A DNA stretch of 64,000 bases from Sphingobacterium yanglingense (GCF_004363245.1 NZ_SNYV01000013.1:458939-522938); one strand, 5' to 3'. Positions 54,521-64,000 are shown, numbered from the stretch's first letter. Notes: a model not told the origin generated them from the sequence alone. Program-made: numbers and translations.

Positions 54521-54575
54521 GTTACATAGCCCTCTAATTTTTTAACAAGAAGTAGAGGGCTATGTTAACTTTTGT
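54521..54575 (+). terminator. terminator of the siderophore operon
   Basis: Stem TACATAGCCCTCTA/TAGAGGGCTATGT with a 16-nt loop, then a short T-rich stretch. Confidence 0.7.
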
Positions 54576-54590
54576 GTATTTAATGGTTTT

Positions 54591-54648
54591 TTTACACAGT
54601 TTTAACAAAAAAGCCTGCTCTTAACACGTACTTAATATTGGGTTAAAC
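54591..54648 (+). promoter_or_regulatory. probable Pho box: TTAACA-like repeats at 11-bp spacing
   Basis: TTTACA (54591), TTAACA (54602), TTAACA (54621), TTAATA (54632) and TTAAAC (54643): two groups whose members are exactly 11 bp apart, as in PhoP/PhoB operators. The start codon of pstS is 34 bp further. A -7-like CACTTTTG lies at 54669-54676. Confidence 0.55.
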
Positions 54649-54681
54649 TTTTCTTTATATTAAAGTGCCACTTTTGTGGTA

Positions 54682-55539
54682 ATGAAGAGAATCAGACCTA
54701 TTGGTTTAACCTATTTGGGACTCGTGGTACTGACTGTTATTTACAGTTGTACGTCCAAAGATCATTCCATAAAGATGAAAGGCTCGGATACCGAGGTTAA
54801 CCTAGCTGTTAACCTAGCAGAGAAGTTCACAGCGATTGATCCTAGTTTTAGTATTGCCATATCAGGTGGTGGATCCGGTTTAGGGATTACATCGTTATTG
54901 AACGGGCAGGCTGATATTGCCAATTCCTCACGGCCTCTTTCTGAAGAGGAAATAGAACAGTTTAAAAAGAAGGATATTGCACTGAAAACCGTCGTTTTCG
55001 CTGAAGATGCAACGGCCTTTATCGTCCATAAGGATTTGCCTTTGGAGGAATTGGATCTAGAAACGCTTGCTAAAATCCTAGATGGTACCATTAAGAATTG
55101 GAATGAATTGACACCTGTGAATCTTCCTATTAATATCTATGGGCGTCAAAGCAGTTCGGGGACTTATTCTTTTGTGAAGAAGAAACTGAAGATTGAGTTT
55201 TCGGCGGCAGCAAAGGAAATGACTGGTAATGCACAGATTATTGAAGGAGTAAAGGTAGATAAATCTGGTGTTGGTTACATTGGAGCAGGATATGTAGGGG
55301 ATGAGCCAGAAACGAAGCAAGGCATTCGATTAATTAAGATAAAGGAAACTCCTACAGCTGTTGCCTATTCTCCCAACGATATCGAAGCGATCAATAATAG
55401 TTTGTACTTTTTTCAACGTCCGTTATATCAGTTTGTTATCGCTAGCTCCTGGGAAAAAGTTCGGCCTTTTATCGAATTTGAGCAAAGTGATAAAGGTAAA
55501 GAGATCATAAAGGACCATGGTTATTATATTAAGGATTAG
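54682..55539 (+). CDS. pstS: phosphate-binding lipoprotein PstS
   Basis: 285 residues. Lipobox VIYSC, so a lipoprotein. KGSDTEVNLAVNLAEKF, then AISGGGSGLGITSLLNGQADIANSSRPL, is the typical PstS start, and IYGRQSSSGTYSFVKKK holds the phosphate-contacting Ser/Thr/Arg. First of the pstSCAB operon. The ATG at 54682 is preferred to the GTG two codons upstream. Confidence 0.92.
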   Translation: MKRIRPIGLTYLGLVVLTVIYSCTSKDHSIKMKGSDTEVNLAVNLAEKFTAIDPSFSIAISGGGSGLGITSLLNGQADIANSSRPLSEEEIEQFKKKDIALKTVVFAEDATAFIVHKDLPLEELDLETLAKILDGTIKNWNELTPVNLPINIYGRQSSSGTYSFVKKKLKIEFSAAAKEMTGNAQIIEGVKVDKSGVGYIGAGYVGDEPETKQGIRLIKIKETPTAVAYSPNDIEAINNSLYFFQRPLYQFVIASSWEKVRPFIEFEQSDKGKEIIKDHGYYIKD

Positions 55540-55575
55540 TAGAGATATCTTCATAAAGAAATAATTCAGACACAG

Positions 55576-56466
55576 ATGAAGTTTAAAACGCGATTGTCTT
55601 TGGATGTAGCATTCAAATATATTTTTAAAATAACAGGACTCCTTGTGTTGGCGGCATTGGGAGGAATATTAGCCATGTTGGTGTACAATTCATTTTCTTT
55701 CTTTTTGGATGTGAAGCCACTGGATTTTATTACAGGGTTGGAATGGAACCCGACAGGAAAGACTCCAAAGTATGGTATGCTTCCGCTTATTCTCAGTACT
55801 ACATTGGTCACCTTTGGGGCGATGGTAATCGCTATACCTTTGGGGATCGGTACCGCAGCATTTATAGCAGAATATGCCAGCCCTAAATTGAAGAATATCC
55901 TGAAACCAGTGATTGAAATGTTGGCTGCGGTTCCCTCTGTAGTAATTGGTTTCCTGGGAATTGTATTGGTCGGTCCCGGGCTGGCAAATGTTGCGAATTT
56001 GCCGAATGGCTTGAACGCACTCAATGGAGCTATCTTGCTTGCAGTAATGGCTTTACCAACTATTATTACGGTTGCGGAAGATGCTATTCATGCTGTCCCT
56101 AAGACGTATAAGGAGGCTAGTTATGGTGTCGGAGCTACTAAATGGCAGACCTTATGCCGAGTTGTTATTCCTGCGGCAGCACCGGGTATTATCGCGGCAG
56201 TAATGCTAGGAGTAGGGCGTGCTATAGGCGAGACAATGACGGTGTTGATGGCTACGGGAAATGCTTCGTTACTGCCTGAGGGAATGTTTGATTCGGTAAA
56301 GACGATGACAGCTACGATCGCTATTGAGATGGGGGAAGTACCTTATCAGACCACCCATTATTTTGCACTTTACGCCATTGCTACCGTATTGTTCTTCATG
56401 ACACTGATAGCGAATTTGGTAGGCGAATTTTTTATTAACCGTTTTAGAAAGTATCATGCAGCGTAG
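55576..56466 (+). CDS. pstC: phosphate ABC permease PstC
   Basis: 296 residues, six membrane helices. The cytoplasmic coupling loop has PKTYKEASYGVGATKWQTL and the core ends RAIGETMTVLMATGNA, the PstC hallmarks. Overlaps pstA by 11 bp. Confidence 0.92.
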   Translation: MKFKTRLSLDVAFKYIFKITGLLVLAALGGILAMLVYNSFSFFLDVKPLDFITGLEWNPTGKTPKYGMLPLILSTTLVTFGAMVIAIPLGIGTAAFIAEYASPKLKNILKPVIEMLAAVPSVVIGFLGIVLVGPGLANVANLPNGLNALNGAILLAVMALPTIITVAEDAIHAVPKTYKEASYGVGATKWQTLCRVVIPAAAPGIIAAVMLGVGRAIGETMTVLMATGNASLLPEGMFDSVKTMTATIAIEMGEVPYQTTHYFALYAIATVLFFMTLIANLVGEFFINRFRKYHAA

Positions 56467-57313
56467 GAAGTTTAATTTTACATCAATCATCGAATGGGGT
56501 ACGCTGTTGTTCAGTACGGGATTAGTATGTTTCTTTTTGATTATTGTTCTTTGGGAGATTGTATCTAAAGGTGCGGGAGTCTTATCTTGGGAGTTTATAG
56601 CGGAGGTGCCGCGTGAAGGAATGACTAAAGGTGGTATCTTAACCCCTATTATTGGTACTGTATTGTTGACGTTGCTTACCGCTTTGTTTTCTATTCCTTT
56701 TGGCGTGTGCTGTGCTATTTACCTGAATGAGTATGCTGAGGATAACTGGTTGACGCGTATTATACGTGCTGCCATACGTAATTTGTCGGGAGTTCCTTCT
56801 ATTATATACGGTTTGTTTGGATTAGCTTTATTTGTACAGGCATTACAGTTTGGTACTTCTATGCTATCGGCAGGCTTGACCTTAGGGCTACTTTCTTTAC
56901 CTTATATTATTACGACTACGGAGGAGGCTTTGATGCGTATTCCGGCCAGTACGCGCGAAGCAGCTCTTGCCGTAGGAGCTACTAAGTTTGAAACTATAAA
57001 AGATGTGGTATTGCCATCGGCTATGTCCGGTATTTTGACGGGTGTTGTTCTTACATTGTCCAGGGCGGCGGGAGAAACAGCACCTATTCTATTTACGGGA
57101 GCGGCGTTCTATATCAACGGAGTAGGAGGTGCTATTGATAATGAGTTCATGGCTTTGCCTTATCACCTTTATATGCTTTCTACGCAACATCAGTCTATTG
57201 AAGAGGTACGTCCTATCGCTTACGGTACGGCTCTAGTATTAATTATTGTTGTCTTCTTGCTGAATCTGACAGCTTTCTATATACGTTACAAATACAGGAA
57301 AAATGAAAACTAA
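56456..57313 (+). CDS. pstA: phosphate ABC permease PstA
   Basis: 285 residues, six helices. FSIPFGVCCAIYLNEYAEDN, SGVPSIIYGLFGLALFV, RIPASTREAALAVGATKFETI and LSRAAGETAPILFTGAA are typical of PstA. Overlaps pstB by 11 bp. Confidence 0.92.
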   Translation: MQRRKFNFTSIIEWGTLLFSTGLVCFFLIIVLWEIVSKGAGVLSWEFIAEVPREGMTKGGILTPIIGTVLLTLLTALFSIPFGVCCAIYLNEYAEDNWLTRIIRAAIRNLSGVPSIIYGLFGLALFVQALQFGTSMLSAGLTLGLLSLPYIITTTEEALMRIPASTREAALAVGATKFETIKDVVLPSAMSGILTGVVLTLSRAAGETAPILFTGAAFYINGVGGAIDNEFMALPYHLYMLSTQHQSIEEVRPIAYGTALVLIIVVFLLNLTAFYIRYKYRKNEN

Positions 57314-58049
57314 ATTATCTGCAGAAAATCTAGAGATAAGTTTCGGAACAAAAGAGGTGTTGAAAAAAATTAACGTTTCTTTTAATGAGCATGAAATCAC
57401 AGCATTGATAGGTCCATCTGGCTGCGGTAAGAGTACTTTATTACGTAGTTTTAACCGTATGCACGATCTTTCTCCTGATGCCAAAATTACGGGATCACTT
57501 AAATTGGAAAATTTAGATCTCTACGATCGAGCTATTCCTGTTACAGAGATAAGAAAGCGGATAGGTATGGTTTTCCAGAAAGCGAACCCGTTTCCCAAGA
57601 GTATATATGAAAATATCGCTTATGGATTGAAGATTAACAACTTGCCTCATGGTAAGGATGTGATTGAAAAAGCATTACGGGAAGCCTTTTTATGGGATGA
57701 GGTGAAGAATGATCTGAAGATGCCTGCTACACGTCTTTCGGGAGGACAGCAACAACGCTTGTGTATTGCTAGGGCTGTAGCTTTGCGTCCGGAGGTTATT
57801 TTAATGGACGAACCCTGCTCTGCGCTAGATCCTGTGAGTACGTTGAAGATTGAAGAGTTGATTTCTCATCTGAAGGAAAAATATACTATCGTGATCGTAA
57901 CGCATAACATGCAACAGGCGCAAAGGATTGCTGATAAGACAGTCTTTATGTATCTAGGAGAGGTAAAAGAAGAAGGGGAGACCAGCCAGATATTTAATGC
58001 TCCTGAGAACGAGATGACATTGAATTATATCAATGGTAACTTTGGTTAA
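57303..58049 (+). CDS. pstB: phosphate ABC ATPase PstB
   Basis: 248 residues. Walker A GPSGCGKST, signature LSGGQQQRLCIARA, Walker B VILMDEPCSALDP and VTHNMQQAQRIAD. FQKANPFPKSIYENIAYG is the PstB-specific segment. No phoU follows, unlike many pst operons. A hairpin terminator separates it from converging uxaA. Confidence 0.94.
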   Translation: MKTKLSAENLEISFGTKEVLKKINVSFNEHEITALIGPSGCGKSTLLRSFNRMHDLSPDAKITGSLKLENLDLYDRAIPVTEIRKRIGMVFQKANPFPKSIYENIAYGLKINNLPHGKDVIEKALREAFLWDEVKNDLKMPATRLSGGQQQRLCIARAVALRPEVILMDEPCSALDPVSTLKIEELISHLKEKYTIVIVTHNMQQAQRIADKTVFMYLGEVKEEGETSQIFNAPENEMTLNYINGNFG

Positions 58050-58057
58050 ATTGTTTG

Positions 58058-58098
58058 TTTTAATTCTGTTGCTTCCGTATGAAAGCAACAGAATTAAA
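58058..58098. terminator. bidirectional terminator between pstB and uxaA
   Basis: Perfect 16-bp stem (TTTAATTCTGTTGCTT at 58059-58074 with its complement at 58083-58098), 8-nt loop. Flanked by T-rich or A-rich sequence. Confidence 0.8.
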
Positions 58099-58101
58099 GT
58101 G

Positions 58102-59736
58102 TTATAGACTGATGCCTCTCTTCCAAGGTATAAAGTCATCCTGTTGTAGTTGTACGGCTTTGGGCACTATCTCTCCGTTAGCGGTCTTGATACATAGTTC
58201 AAGGATGTCTTCCCCCATTTCCTGTATTGTTTTTTGACCTGAGATAACACCGCCTGTACTAAAGTCTATGATATCTTTCATACGGGTAGCCACTTGGTCA
58301 TTGGTTGCAATTTTTAACGTCGGACATATCGGATTGCCTGTAGGGGTTCCCAATCCTGTGGTAAACAGAATTAATGTGGCTCCAGATGCGGTTTTACCTG
58401 TTGTCGCTTCGACATCATTACCGGGAGTACACACGAGGTTCAGCCCAGTATGGGTGATGGGTTCAGTGTAATCTAAGACATCCACTATGGGGGAGTTACC
58501 ACCTTTTTTTGCAGCCCCATTACTTTTCATCGCATCTGTAATCAAACCGTCTTTTATGTTGCCGGGAGAAGGATTCATATGGAACCCAGATCCAATTTTC
58601 TCTGCTGCCTCTCCATAGCTTTCCATCAGTTTGACAAACTTATCGGCATGTTCCGGATTACGCATTCTATCTAACAGTTGTTGCTCGACACCACATAGTT
58701 CCGGAAATTCGGCTAGTAGGACGGAGCCACCTAAGCCGACCAATAAATCGGAGGTGTACCCGATAGAAGGGTTTGCAGATATTCCACTAAAACCATCAGA
58801 TCCGCCACACTTGACGCCTAAGACGAGTTTACTGAGTGGGGCCTCTTGACGTTCTATTTTATTCGCTTCAACGAGGGCATTGAACGTATCCGTCATCGCT
58901 TTTTCTAGGAGCATGGTTTCTGTTCCTACTGCCTGCTGTTCAAAGTGCAATATAGGTTTGTCGAGTGTCGGATTCCTTTGTTTTAATTCGTCTAACAGCA
59001 GTTGCAACTGTAGGTTTTCACAGCCTAATCCTAATATGGTAGCTCCCGCTACGTTAGGATGATCGATGTATGCTGCTAATAGCTTGCCGAGTATTTGGGC
59101 GTCTTCGCGGGTTCCCCCACATCCACCTTCGTGTCTCAGAAATTTTATCCCATCGATGTTTTTAAAAAGCCGTCTCTCTGTAGGTCTACTAGGGTTATCT
59201 AGGGTAAATTCACTTAATGTCTGACCATTATTGTAGGCGTCTACGAGATGCGCTACGTAATCCTTGTAAGGATTACTGATACTATACCCTAGATTTTCGA
59301 GCATGGCTTCTTTGAGAATATCTAGGTTTCTATTTTCACAGAATACCGTGGGAATAAACAACCAATAGTTTGCTGTTCCTACCCGGCCATCAGCGCGGTG
59401 ATAACCTTTGAAAGTTCTGTTTTTGAAACGGGATAAATCAGGTGCTTCCCATTGATGGCGATAGCCCTGATAGCTATATGGACTACTCGCATGAACGGTA
59501 TTTGATGTATTGATAAGTTGACCGCAGTGCATGTTTTGAGAGACTGATCCGACGACCTCTCCGTACATATATATAAGTCCTCCTCTTTCTGAGTCTTCTG
59601 CTAGGAACTTGTGTTTTGCAGGAATCTTCTCAGTTACGGTATATGTTTTGTCGTTTATAACGATAGATGCTCCTGCTTCTAATTCTTGTAATGCAATAAT
59701 CACATTGTCTTTTGGATGTAGTTGTAGTGCTTTCAT
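58102..59736 (-). CDS. uxaA: altronate dehydratase (UxaA family)
   Basis: 545 residues. Removes water from D-altronate to give 2-keto-3-deoxygluconate, using Fe2+ or Mn2+. N-terminal SAF domain (MKALQLHPKDNVIIALQELEAGASI), then the large catalytic domain with GRVGTANYWLFIPTVFCENRN, HEGGCGG, GVKCGGSDGFSGISANPSIG and TGLGTPTGNPICPTLKIATN. The ATG at 59736 overlaps the uxaB stop by 4 bp, so translation is coupled. The two enzymes are consecutive steps of galacturonate catabolism. Confidence 0.9.
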   Translation of the reverse strand: MKALQLHPKDNVIIALQELEAGASIVINDKTYTVTEKIPAKHKFLAEDSERGGLIYMYGEVVGSVSQNMHCGQLINTSNTVHASSPYSYQGYRHQWEAPDLSRFKNRTFKGYHRADGRVGTANYWLFIPTVFCENRNLDILKEAMLENLGYSISNPYKDYVAHLVDAYNNGQTLSEFTLDNPSRPTERRLFKNIDGIKFLRHEGGCGGTREDAQILGKLLAAYIDHPNVAGATILGLGCENLQLQLLLDELKQRNPTLDKPILHFEQQAVGTETMLLEKAMTDTFNALVEANKIERQEAPLSKLVLGVKCGGSDGFSGISANPSIGYTSDLLVGLGGSVLLAEFPELCGVEQQLLDRMRNPEHADKFVKLMESYGEAAEKIGSGFHMNPSPGNIKDGLITDAMKSNGAAKKGGNSPIVDVLDYTEPITHTGLNLVCTPGNDVEATTGKTASGATLILFTTGLGTPTGNPICPTLKIATNDQVATRMKDIIDFSTGGVISGQKTIQEMGEDILELCIKTANGEIVPKAVQLQQDDFIPWKRGISL

Positions 59737-61157
59737 AAACGTTGCATGATTTGATGTATTGATACTGTTTCCAATTGTTGGAGATGCTGTTTTATTGCGG
59801 GAGCCCAAGACGGCCAAATCATAAGGTCTGTCCCCCAGATGGTTTTATTGGATAAGAATTCTTCTATTTTGTCAAAATTTAGATTTTTAAACTCATCAGC
59901 TAGGCTTTTGTCTTCTAACAGATGTGTGTGTGTGTTCATCAAAAATAGGTAGGCCGCAAATCCGAAGCTTATATATTGAGGAGCTTGCTCTTGAAATGTG
60001 TACCAGTAGGATAATAGAGGCAGTACCCGGCTTTTTATTTTAGCATGGTAGTTTTGCGCAATATTGGCCCACTGATGTTGTATGAATGGGTTTTTAAACC
60101 GGTCAATAATACGCTCGGAAAAAAAGGCCAGTTCCTTTTTTTGTATTCCCTGTGCTTCCAGTGAGGGAATTATTTCTTGATTTATCAGCTGGCTGATAAA
60201 TCTTTCGTAAGTCGGCTCAGCAAGTGTATCCTTTACGAATTGATGTTGTGCTGAGAATGCTATCGCAGCCATCAGGGTGTGGGTGCCATTAAGTATCCTT
60301 AGTTTGATCTCTCGCACTGATGCTATGGATGGTAAGATGAAGGTATGTGGGGAGAGACCTATAAAAGAAAGCTCTTGTTGTACATAATCATCTTTACTTT
60401 CGATCGCCCAAAGGAAATAAGGTTCTGCTGCGATAGCCAATTTATCGGTATAGGAGGAATCTTGTAATGTAATTGCTCCAGGTACAATACGGTCAACTAA
60501 TGTATTGCAGAAATAAACATAGGTATCTAACCATTGGATAAATGCGCTTGGTAAGCTGTGACCTGTAGCTAGTTTTCTTACGATTTGTGCTAGTTTGACC
60601 GCATTGTCATCTATTAGCTCTGTGGGTAGTACGATAGCTTTTGATTCGTCTGTAGCTCCCAAGTGCTGAAAACGTGCATAGAGATAGCTTGTCAATTTGC
60701 CTGGAAAGCTTTTAGGTGGGCAAGCAAAGATATCGTCATCGGTATCGACAATTCCTTTCTCCGTAGTGTTGGATATGATGATGTTTATTTCTTTGTTTTG
60801 GGCATGCTCGAGAATAGTATTCCATGAAGTGTTGACATCGAGTATGTCATTTACGCAGGTAATTATTTGTTGTGTTGTTGTTTCTTTATTGTTTTGGATG
60901 CCAGCAGTACGTAGAGTGTAGAGTCCATCTTGTTGTAAGAAAGGTTCTATACTCCCTGTTTGAGTCGATTTGATCATTACAATTCCACCATTGAATGTGC
61001 CTGACCGATTGGCTTCTTCGATACAAAATGCAGGTAGGGCACGCAGCAGTACGCCTGTACCAAATAGTAAGACACGAGTAGGTTGTTTAGGAGAGGAAAG
61101 GCACTCCTGGTCTACTTGATTGCTGATTTTGGGAAGATTTTCTCTGTTTAAATGCAT
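59733..61157 (-). CDS. uxaB: tagaturonate reductase (UxaB)
   Basis: 474 residues of the mannitol-dehydrogenase family. NAD-dependent reduction of D-tagaturonate to D-altronate. RVLLFGTGVLLRALPAFCIEEAN is the nucleotide-binding turn, and REIKLRILNGTHTLMAAIAF is the catalytic-Lys and Asn-His hallmark of this family. Upstream of uxaA in one operon. uxaC and the regulator are not in the window. Confidence 0.88.
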   Translation of the reverse strand: MHLNRENLPKISNQVDQECLSSPKQPTRVLLFGTGVLLRALPAFCIEEANRSGTFNGGIVMIKSTQTGSIEPFLQQDGLYTLRTAGIQNNKETTTQQIITCVNDILDVNTSWNTILEHAQNKEINIIISNTTEKGIVDTDDDIFACPPKSFPGKLTSYLYARFQHLGATDESKAIVLPTELIDDNAVKLAQIVRKLATGHSLPSAFIQWLDTYVYFCNTLVDRIVPGAITLQDSSYTDKLAIAAEPYFLWAIESKDDYVQQELSFIGLSPHTFILPSIASVREIKLRILNGTHTLMAAIAFSAQHQFVKDTLAEPTYERFISQLINQEIIPSLEAQGIQKKELAFFSERIIDRFKNPFIQHQWANIAQNYHAKIKSRVLPLLSYWYTFQEQAPQYISFGFAAYLFLMNTHTHLLEDKSLADEFKNLNFDKIEEFLSNKTIWGTDLMIWPSWAPAIKQHLQQLETVSIHQIMQRL

Positions 61158-61260
61158 GGCTTAATGAACTTGATTACCGCTGGATATTAAAGTAATTGTT
61201 GCAATTCTATCCTTTTTTTGACAGTTAAAGAAGTAAATTAATCGGTAGCGTTATCGGAAC

Positions 61261-61268
61261 TATATTTG
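61261..61268 (+). promoter_or_regulatory. possible -7 element for the SusC-type gene
   Basis: TATATTTG matches TAnnTTTG exactly, about 87 bp before the susC start. No -33 TTG at the expected distance, so weak. Confidence 0.3.
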
Positions 61269-61354
61269 GCCATTTGATTGCAAACCTGAGGAGAATCTTA
61301 TTTCTTTGAACCTATCGTCTGCATGAAGACGGTATTACTATAACCCTATTTATT

Positions 61355-64000
61355 ATGATGAGAAAAGAACTTTTAACGCGAGTCTTCTCACTTGGATTGC
61401 TCGCACTTCTTGGGATACTACAGATTAGTCTGGCAATTGCGCAGGACAATGTATCCAGGAAATTTACCGTTACGGACAAGTCCAGTCAGACTAGGCTTGT
61501 CGGTGTATCATTAATTAACAAACGTACCAAACAATCTACAGCTACCAATGCTACAGGAGAGGCTAGTCTACAAGCTGCTTCGGGGGATCAGATTCAGATC
61601 CAGATGGTCGGTTATAAGACATTGGTGCATATCGTTACATCCGCTCAGGATGTCCGTGTTGAACTGGAATCTCAGCAAGAGGCCATATCGGAGGTGGTAG
61701 TCACAGCATTGGGTATAAAAAGGGAGACTCGGGGACTCACTTATTCTACGCAACAATTGGCTAGCGATGCTGTAAACAACGTCCGGGATAATAGTGGTAA
61801 CATTATGACCAATCTGACGGGTAAAGTGGCCGGTGCTACAGTAACTACAGCCTCTACCGGGCCAGGAGGTGCAGCACGGGTCGTGTTACGGGGTAATAAG
61901 TCGATTAATGGAAATAATAATGCTTTAGTAGTAGTCGATGGTGTGCCTTATGATAATACAGCTGGCCCTCAGGCGACTGGAACAACACCTAATTATGGTA
62001 CCAGTGACGGAGCGGCGAATATCAATCCAGACGATATTGAATCCATTAATATTCTAAAAGGACCATCTGCAGCTGCTTTGTATGGGGTAAGGGGAGCGAA
62101 TGGGGCAATTATTATTACGACAAAACAGGGGCAAGCTGGACGCTATAGTATCGATTATAATGGTAGTGCATCACTAGACCAGGTCAATATGCTGGCTGAT
62201 TTTCAAAACTCCTATGGTCGCGGAAATGGCGGAAAGAAAGGTGTAAATATCGGAGAAAGTTGGGGCGAACAAGGTACTACTTATAAAAATAATGTAAGGG
62301 ATTTCTATAGAAATGCTGCTACGTTTAATAACAGCATCAGCACTTATGGAGGGACTGAAAAAGTGCAGGGCTATATGTCTTACAGTAATAATAAGATCGG
62401 AGGGATATTTCAAGGGAATGACTTGAAACGGAATAGTCTGAATCTGCGACTGAATACGGAATTGATTCCAGGTCTTAAGACGGATGTCAAGCTGAACTAT
62501 GTCAATCAGCAGATTGCTAATCGACCTCGATTGGGTGATACAGGGATGCCGATAGAGGCCTATATCATGCCTAGAGATATGGATGACGCAGAATTGAAAG
62601 ATTTTGAGACAATTGATCCCTCTGATGGTAAACCACTGCGCAAGTATTGGTCGGGTTCTTCTATCTATGATAATCCTTATTGGAGTGTAAATCGCACATC
62701 TGTCAATGAAGCCCGGGATCGGATTACAGCATTGGGTTCGGTTTCGTATCAACTGACAGACTGGTTGAATGTATTGGGACGTTATTCGTTTGATACATAT
62801 AAGGATGTGATGGATGGATCATTCTATCATAGTACGGTCTCCTTGGGCGACGTACGTGCTGGCGGTAAATATTATCAAACACATACCCAATATTCGGAAC
62901 AGAATTTTGATTTCTTGTTGAACGGGAAGCACGAACTGAATGAGGATATTCAATTGAACTATACGGTAGGGACAAGTTTTTTGAAGCGAAAGTATAATAG
63001 CTTTCAGAATATGGCTAATGGACTGAGTATCCCGAACCATTTTTCTTTTTTAATGGCGACAACACCTGAATTTAAGGATATTAAAAACTATGAGCGGAGA
63101 TTGAATTCTATTTATGCTAGTGCACAATTGGGTTTTTACAATAATATTTTCTTAGACTTGACAGCACGTAACGACTGGTCGTCTACATTATCCTCGCCGC
63201 ATAGTTTCTTTTACCCGTCCGCAGGTCTGTCGGTTGTTTTCCACGAATGGTTGGAACTCCCTGATTGGGTTACATTCGGAAAAGCTAGAACTTCCTATAC
63301 AAAAGTTGGAAATGATCCTGATCCTTTACTCTTGGCACAAATATATCAATTTGGCTTGGGTGCTGAAAAGGGATTTGTATTTAGAAGCGCAACCAAATCT
63401 ATTCCTGACTTAAAACCTGAGGAAACGACGTCTTTTGAGGCCGGGGTAGATATGAAATTTTTTAACGATAGGTTGGGATTTGATGCTACTTATTATAAGA
63501 GCAATACGGTCAATCAGCTGATGTTTATCCCTATGCCAATGGCTAGTGGGTTTAGTAGAGAGTATATCAATGCCGGTGATATCCAAAATAGCGGGTTTGA
63601 GATACAATTGACTGCTGTGCCTGTGCAAAAGGAAAACTTTAAATGGAATACGGGAATCAACTTTGCCGCCAATACGAGCAAAGTCCTGAAACTACACTCG
63701 AAAACGAAGCGCGTTGACGTCACTGCGAGTACAAAATATGCTACAGTGGTCGTCAATGAGGGTGGAAAATACGGTGACTTGTATGGACATAAGTGGAAAC
63801 AGGATCCGGGTACTGGAAAATATGTTGTCGATGCTACGGGCTTGCCAGTTGTAGAAAGTAATCAAAAGTTGGGTAATTTTAACCCTGATGCATTGATTGG
63901 TTGGACGAATAGCTTTAATTATAAGCGATTTACATTGAATACCCTTATCGATGCACGTATCGGAGGAGAGATTGTATCGGGGACTGCCGCTTATCTAGCT
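61355..64000 (+). CDS. SusC/RagA-family TonB-linked porin (3' end outside window)
   Basis: 882 codons are open to the window edge. The signal peptide ends at LAIAQ, followed by a CarboxypepD_reg-like domain, the SusC segment EVVVTALGIKRETRGL, the plug with NGNNNALVVVDGVPYDN and ILKGPSAAALYGVRGANGAIIITTK, and many barrel strands. SusC porins import glycans or other bulky nutrients with a SusD lipoprotein, expected downstream outside the window. Divergence from uxaB suggests a uronate-containing polymer such as pectin, but this rests only on position. ATG at 61355 or 61358. Confidence 0.9.
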   Translation, partial: MMRKELLTRVFSLGLLALLGILQISLAIAQDNVSRKFTVTDKSSQTRLVGVSLINKRTKQSTATNATGEASLQAASGDQIQIQMVGYKTLVHIVTSAQDVRVELESQQEAISEVVVTALGIKRETRGLTYSTQQLASDAVNNVRDNSGNIMTNLTGKVAGATVTTASTGPGGAARVVLRGNKSINGNNNALVVVDGVPYDNTAGPQATGTTPNYGTSDGAANINPDDIESINILKGPSAAALYGVRGANGAIIITTKQGQAGRYSIDYNGSASLDQVNMLADFQNSYGRGNGGKKGVNIGESWGEQGTTYKNNVRDFYRNAATFNNSISTYGGTEKVQGYMSYSNNKIGGIFQGNDLKRNSLNLRLNTELIPGLKTDVKLNYVNQQIANRPRLGDTGMPIEAYIMPRDMDDAELKDFETIDPSDGKPLRKYWSGSSIYDNPYWSVNRTSVNEARDRITALGSVSYQLTDWLNVLGRYSFDTYKDVMDGSFYHSTVSLGDVRAGGKYYQTHTQYSEQNFDFLLNGKHELNEDIQLNYTVGTSFLKRKYNSFQNMANGLSIPNHFSFLMATTPEFKDIKNYERRLNSIYASAQLGFYNNIFLDLTARNDWSSTLSSPHSFFYPSAGLSVVFHEWLELPDWVTFGKARTSYTKVGNDPDPLLLAQIYQFGLGAEKGFVFRSATKSIPDLKPEETTSFEAGVDMKFFNDRLGFDATYYKSNTVNQLMFIPMPMASGFSREYINAGDIQNSGFEIQLTAVPVQKENFKWNTGINFAANTSKVLKLHSKTKRVDVTASTKYATVVVNEGGKYGDLYGHKWKQDPGTGKYVVDATGLPVVESNQKLGNFNPDALIGWTNSFNYKRFTLNTLIDARIGGEIVSGTAAYLA

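Overview
The window looks like a chromosomal segment from a member of the Bacteroidota, most likely Sphingobacteriaceae and close to Sphingobacterium or Pedobacter. The evidence is a SusC/RagA-type porin, a CarboxypepD_reg-type TonB receptor with a DUF4374 partner, LytS/LytTR signalling, promoters of the TTG-N20-TAnnTTTG kind, few Shine-Dalgarno sequences, and moderate to low GC. Genus is inferred from overall flavour, not from a marker gene. I see no transposase, phage gene or CRISPR array.

Layout. 1-4.4 kb: the 3' part of trxB, a DUF4180 gene, clpB and tRNA-Thr(TGT). 4.6-10.4 kb: a MacAB-TolC-like export operon with one ATPase, two permeases, an adaptor and an outer-membrane channel. 10.5-18.3 kb: an ABC-F protein, pyrD, an OmpA-like lipoprotein and two more envelope lipoproteins, a PagL-like lipid A deacylase, and an AEC carrier. 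18.4-27.8 kb: a sugar-oxidation cluster. It holds an FGE-like protein, two Tat-type Gfo/Idh/MocA oxidoreductases, ApbE, a hydroxypyruvate-isomerase-like protein, a sugar/nucleoside MFS permease, and a GMC dehydrogenase with a CX5CX3C motif plus its Tat hitch-hiker subunit. 27.9-34.2 kb: DUF1003, a LytS/LytTR pair, a PAP2 phosphatase, a second ABC-F protein, and a redox-flavoured operon (thioredoxin-like, DUF2024, four-cysteine MarR) whose promoter spacer is filled by a perfect palindrome. 34.2-36.9 kb: AlaX, AraC and WYL regulators.

36.9-40.4 kb is the most unusual part. A WYL regulator faces a slipin-rtcB RNA-repair operon across an 850-bp gap. The gap holds two copies of TACGCA-N7-TGCGTA exactly 100 bp apart, then two tRNA-like modules in circularly permuted order. 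Each runs T-arm, 6-bp acceptor stem closed by a stable tetraloop (TTCG or GGAA), T8-A9, D-arm, A26. The first is open exactly where the anticodon loop should be, so it looks like a tRNA cut in its anticodon loop, which is the kind of RNA that RtcB repairs. Topology and location recall bacterial Y RNAs such as YrlA beside rtcBA in Salmonella, but no Ro60 gene is in view.

40.4-54.5 kb is an iron/siderophore region: DUF4374 and a TonB receptor on one strand, and esterase, YncE-like, FecCD-type ABC importer and siderophore-interacting protein on the other. Both halves are preceded by tandem Fur-box-like palindromes, and a PAS histidine kinase lies between them. 54.6-58.0 kb is pstSCAB behind 11-bp-spaced TTAACA-like repeats (a probable Pho box). 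58.1-64.0 kb carries uxaA and uxaB for uronate catabolism and the 5' part of a SusC-type porin running off the window.
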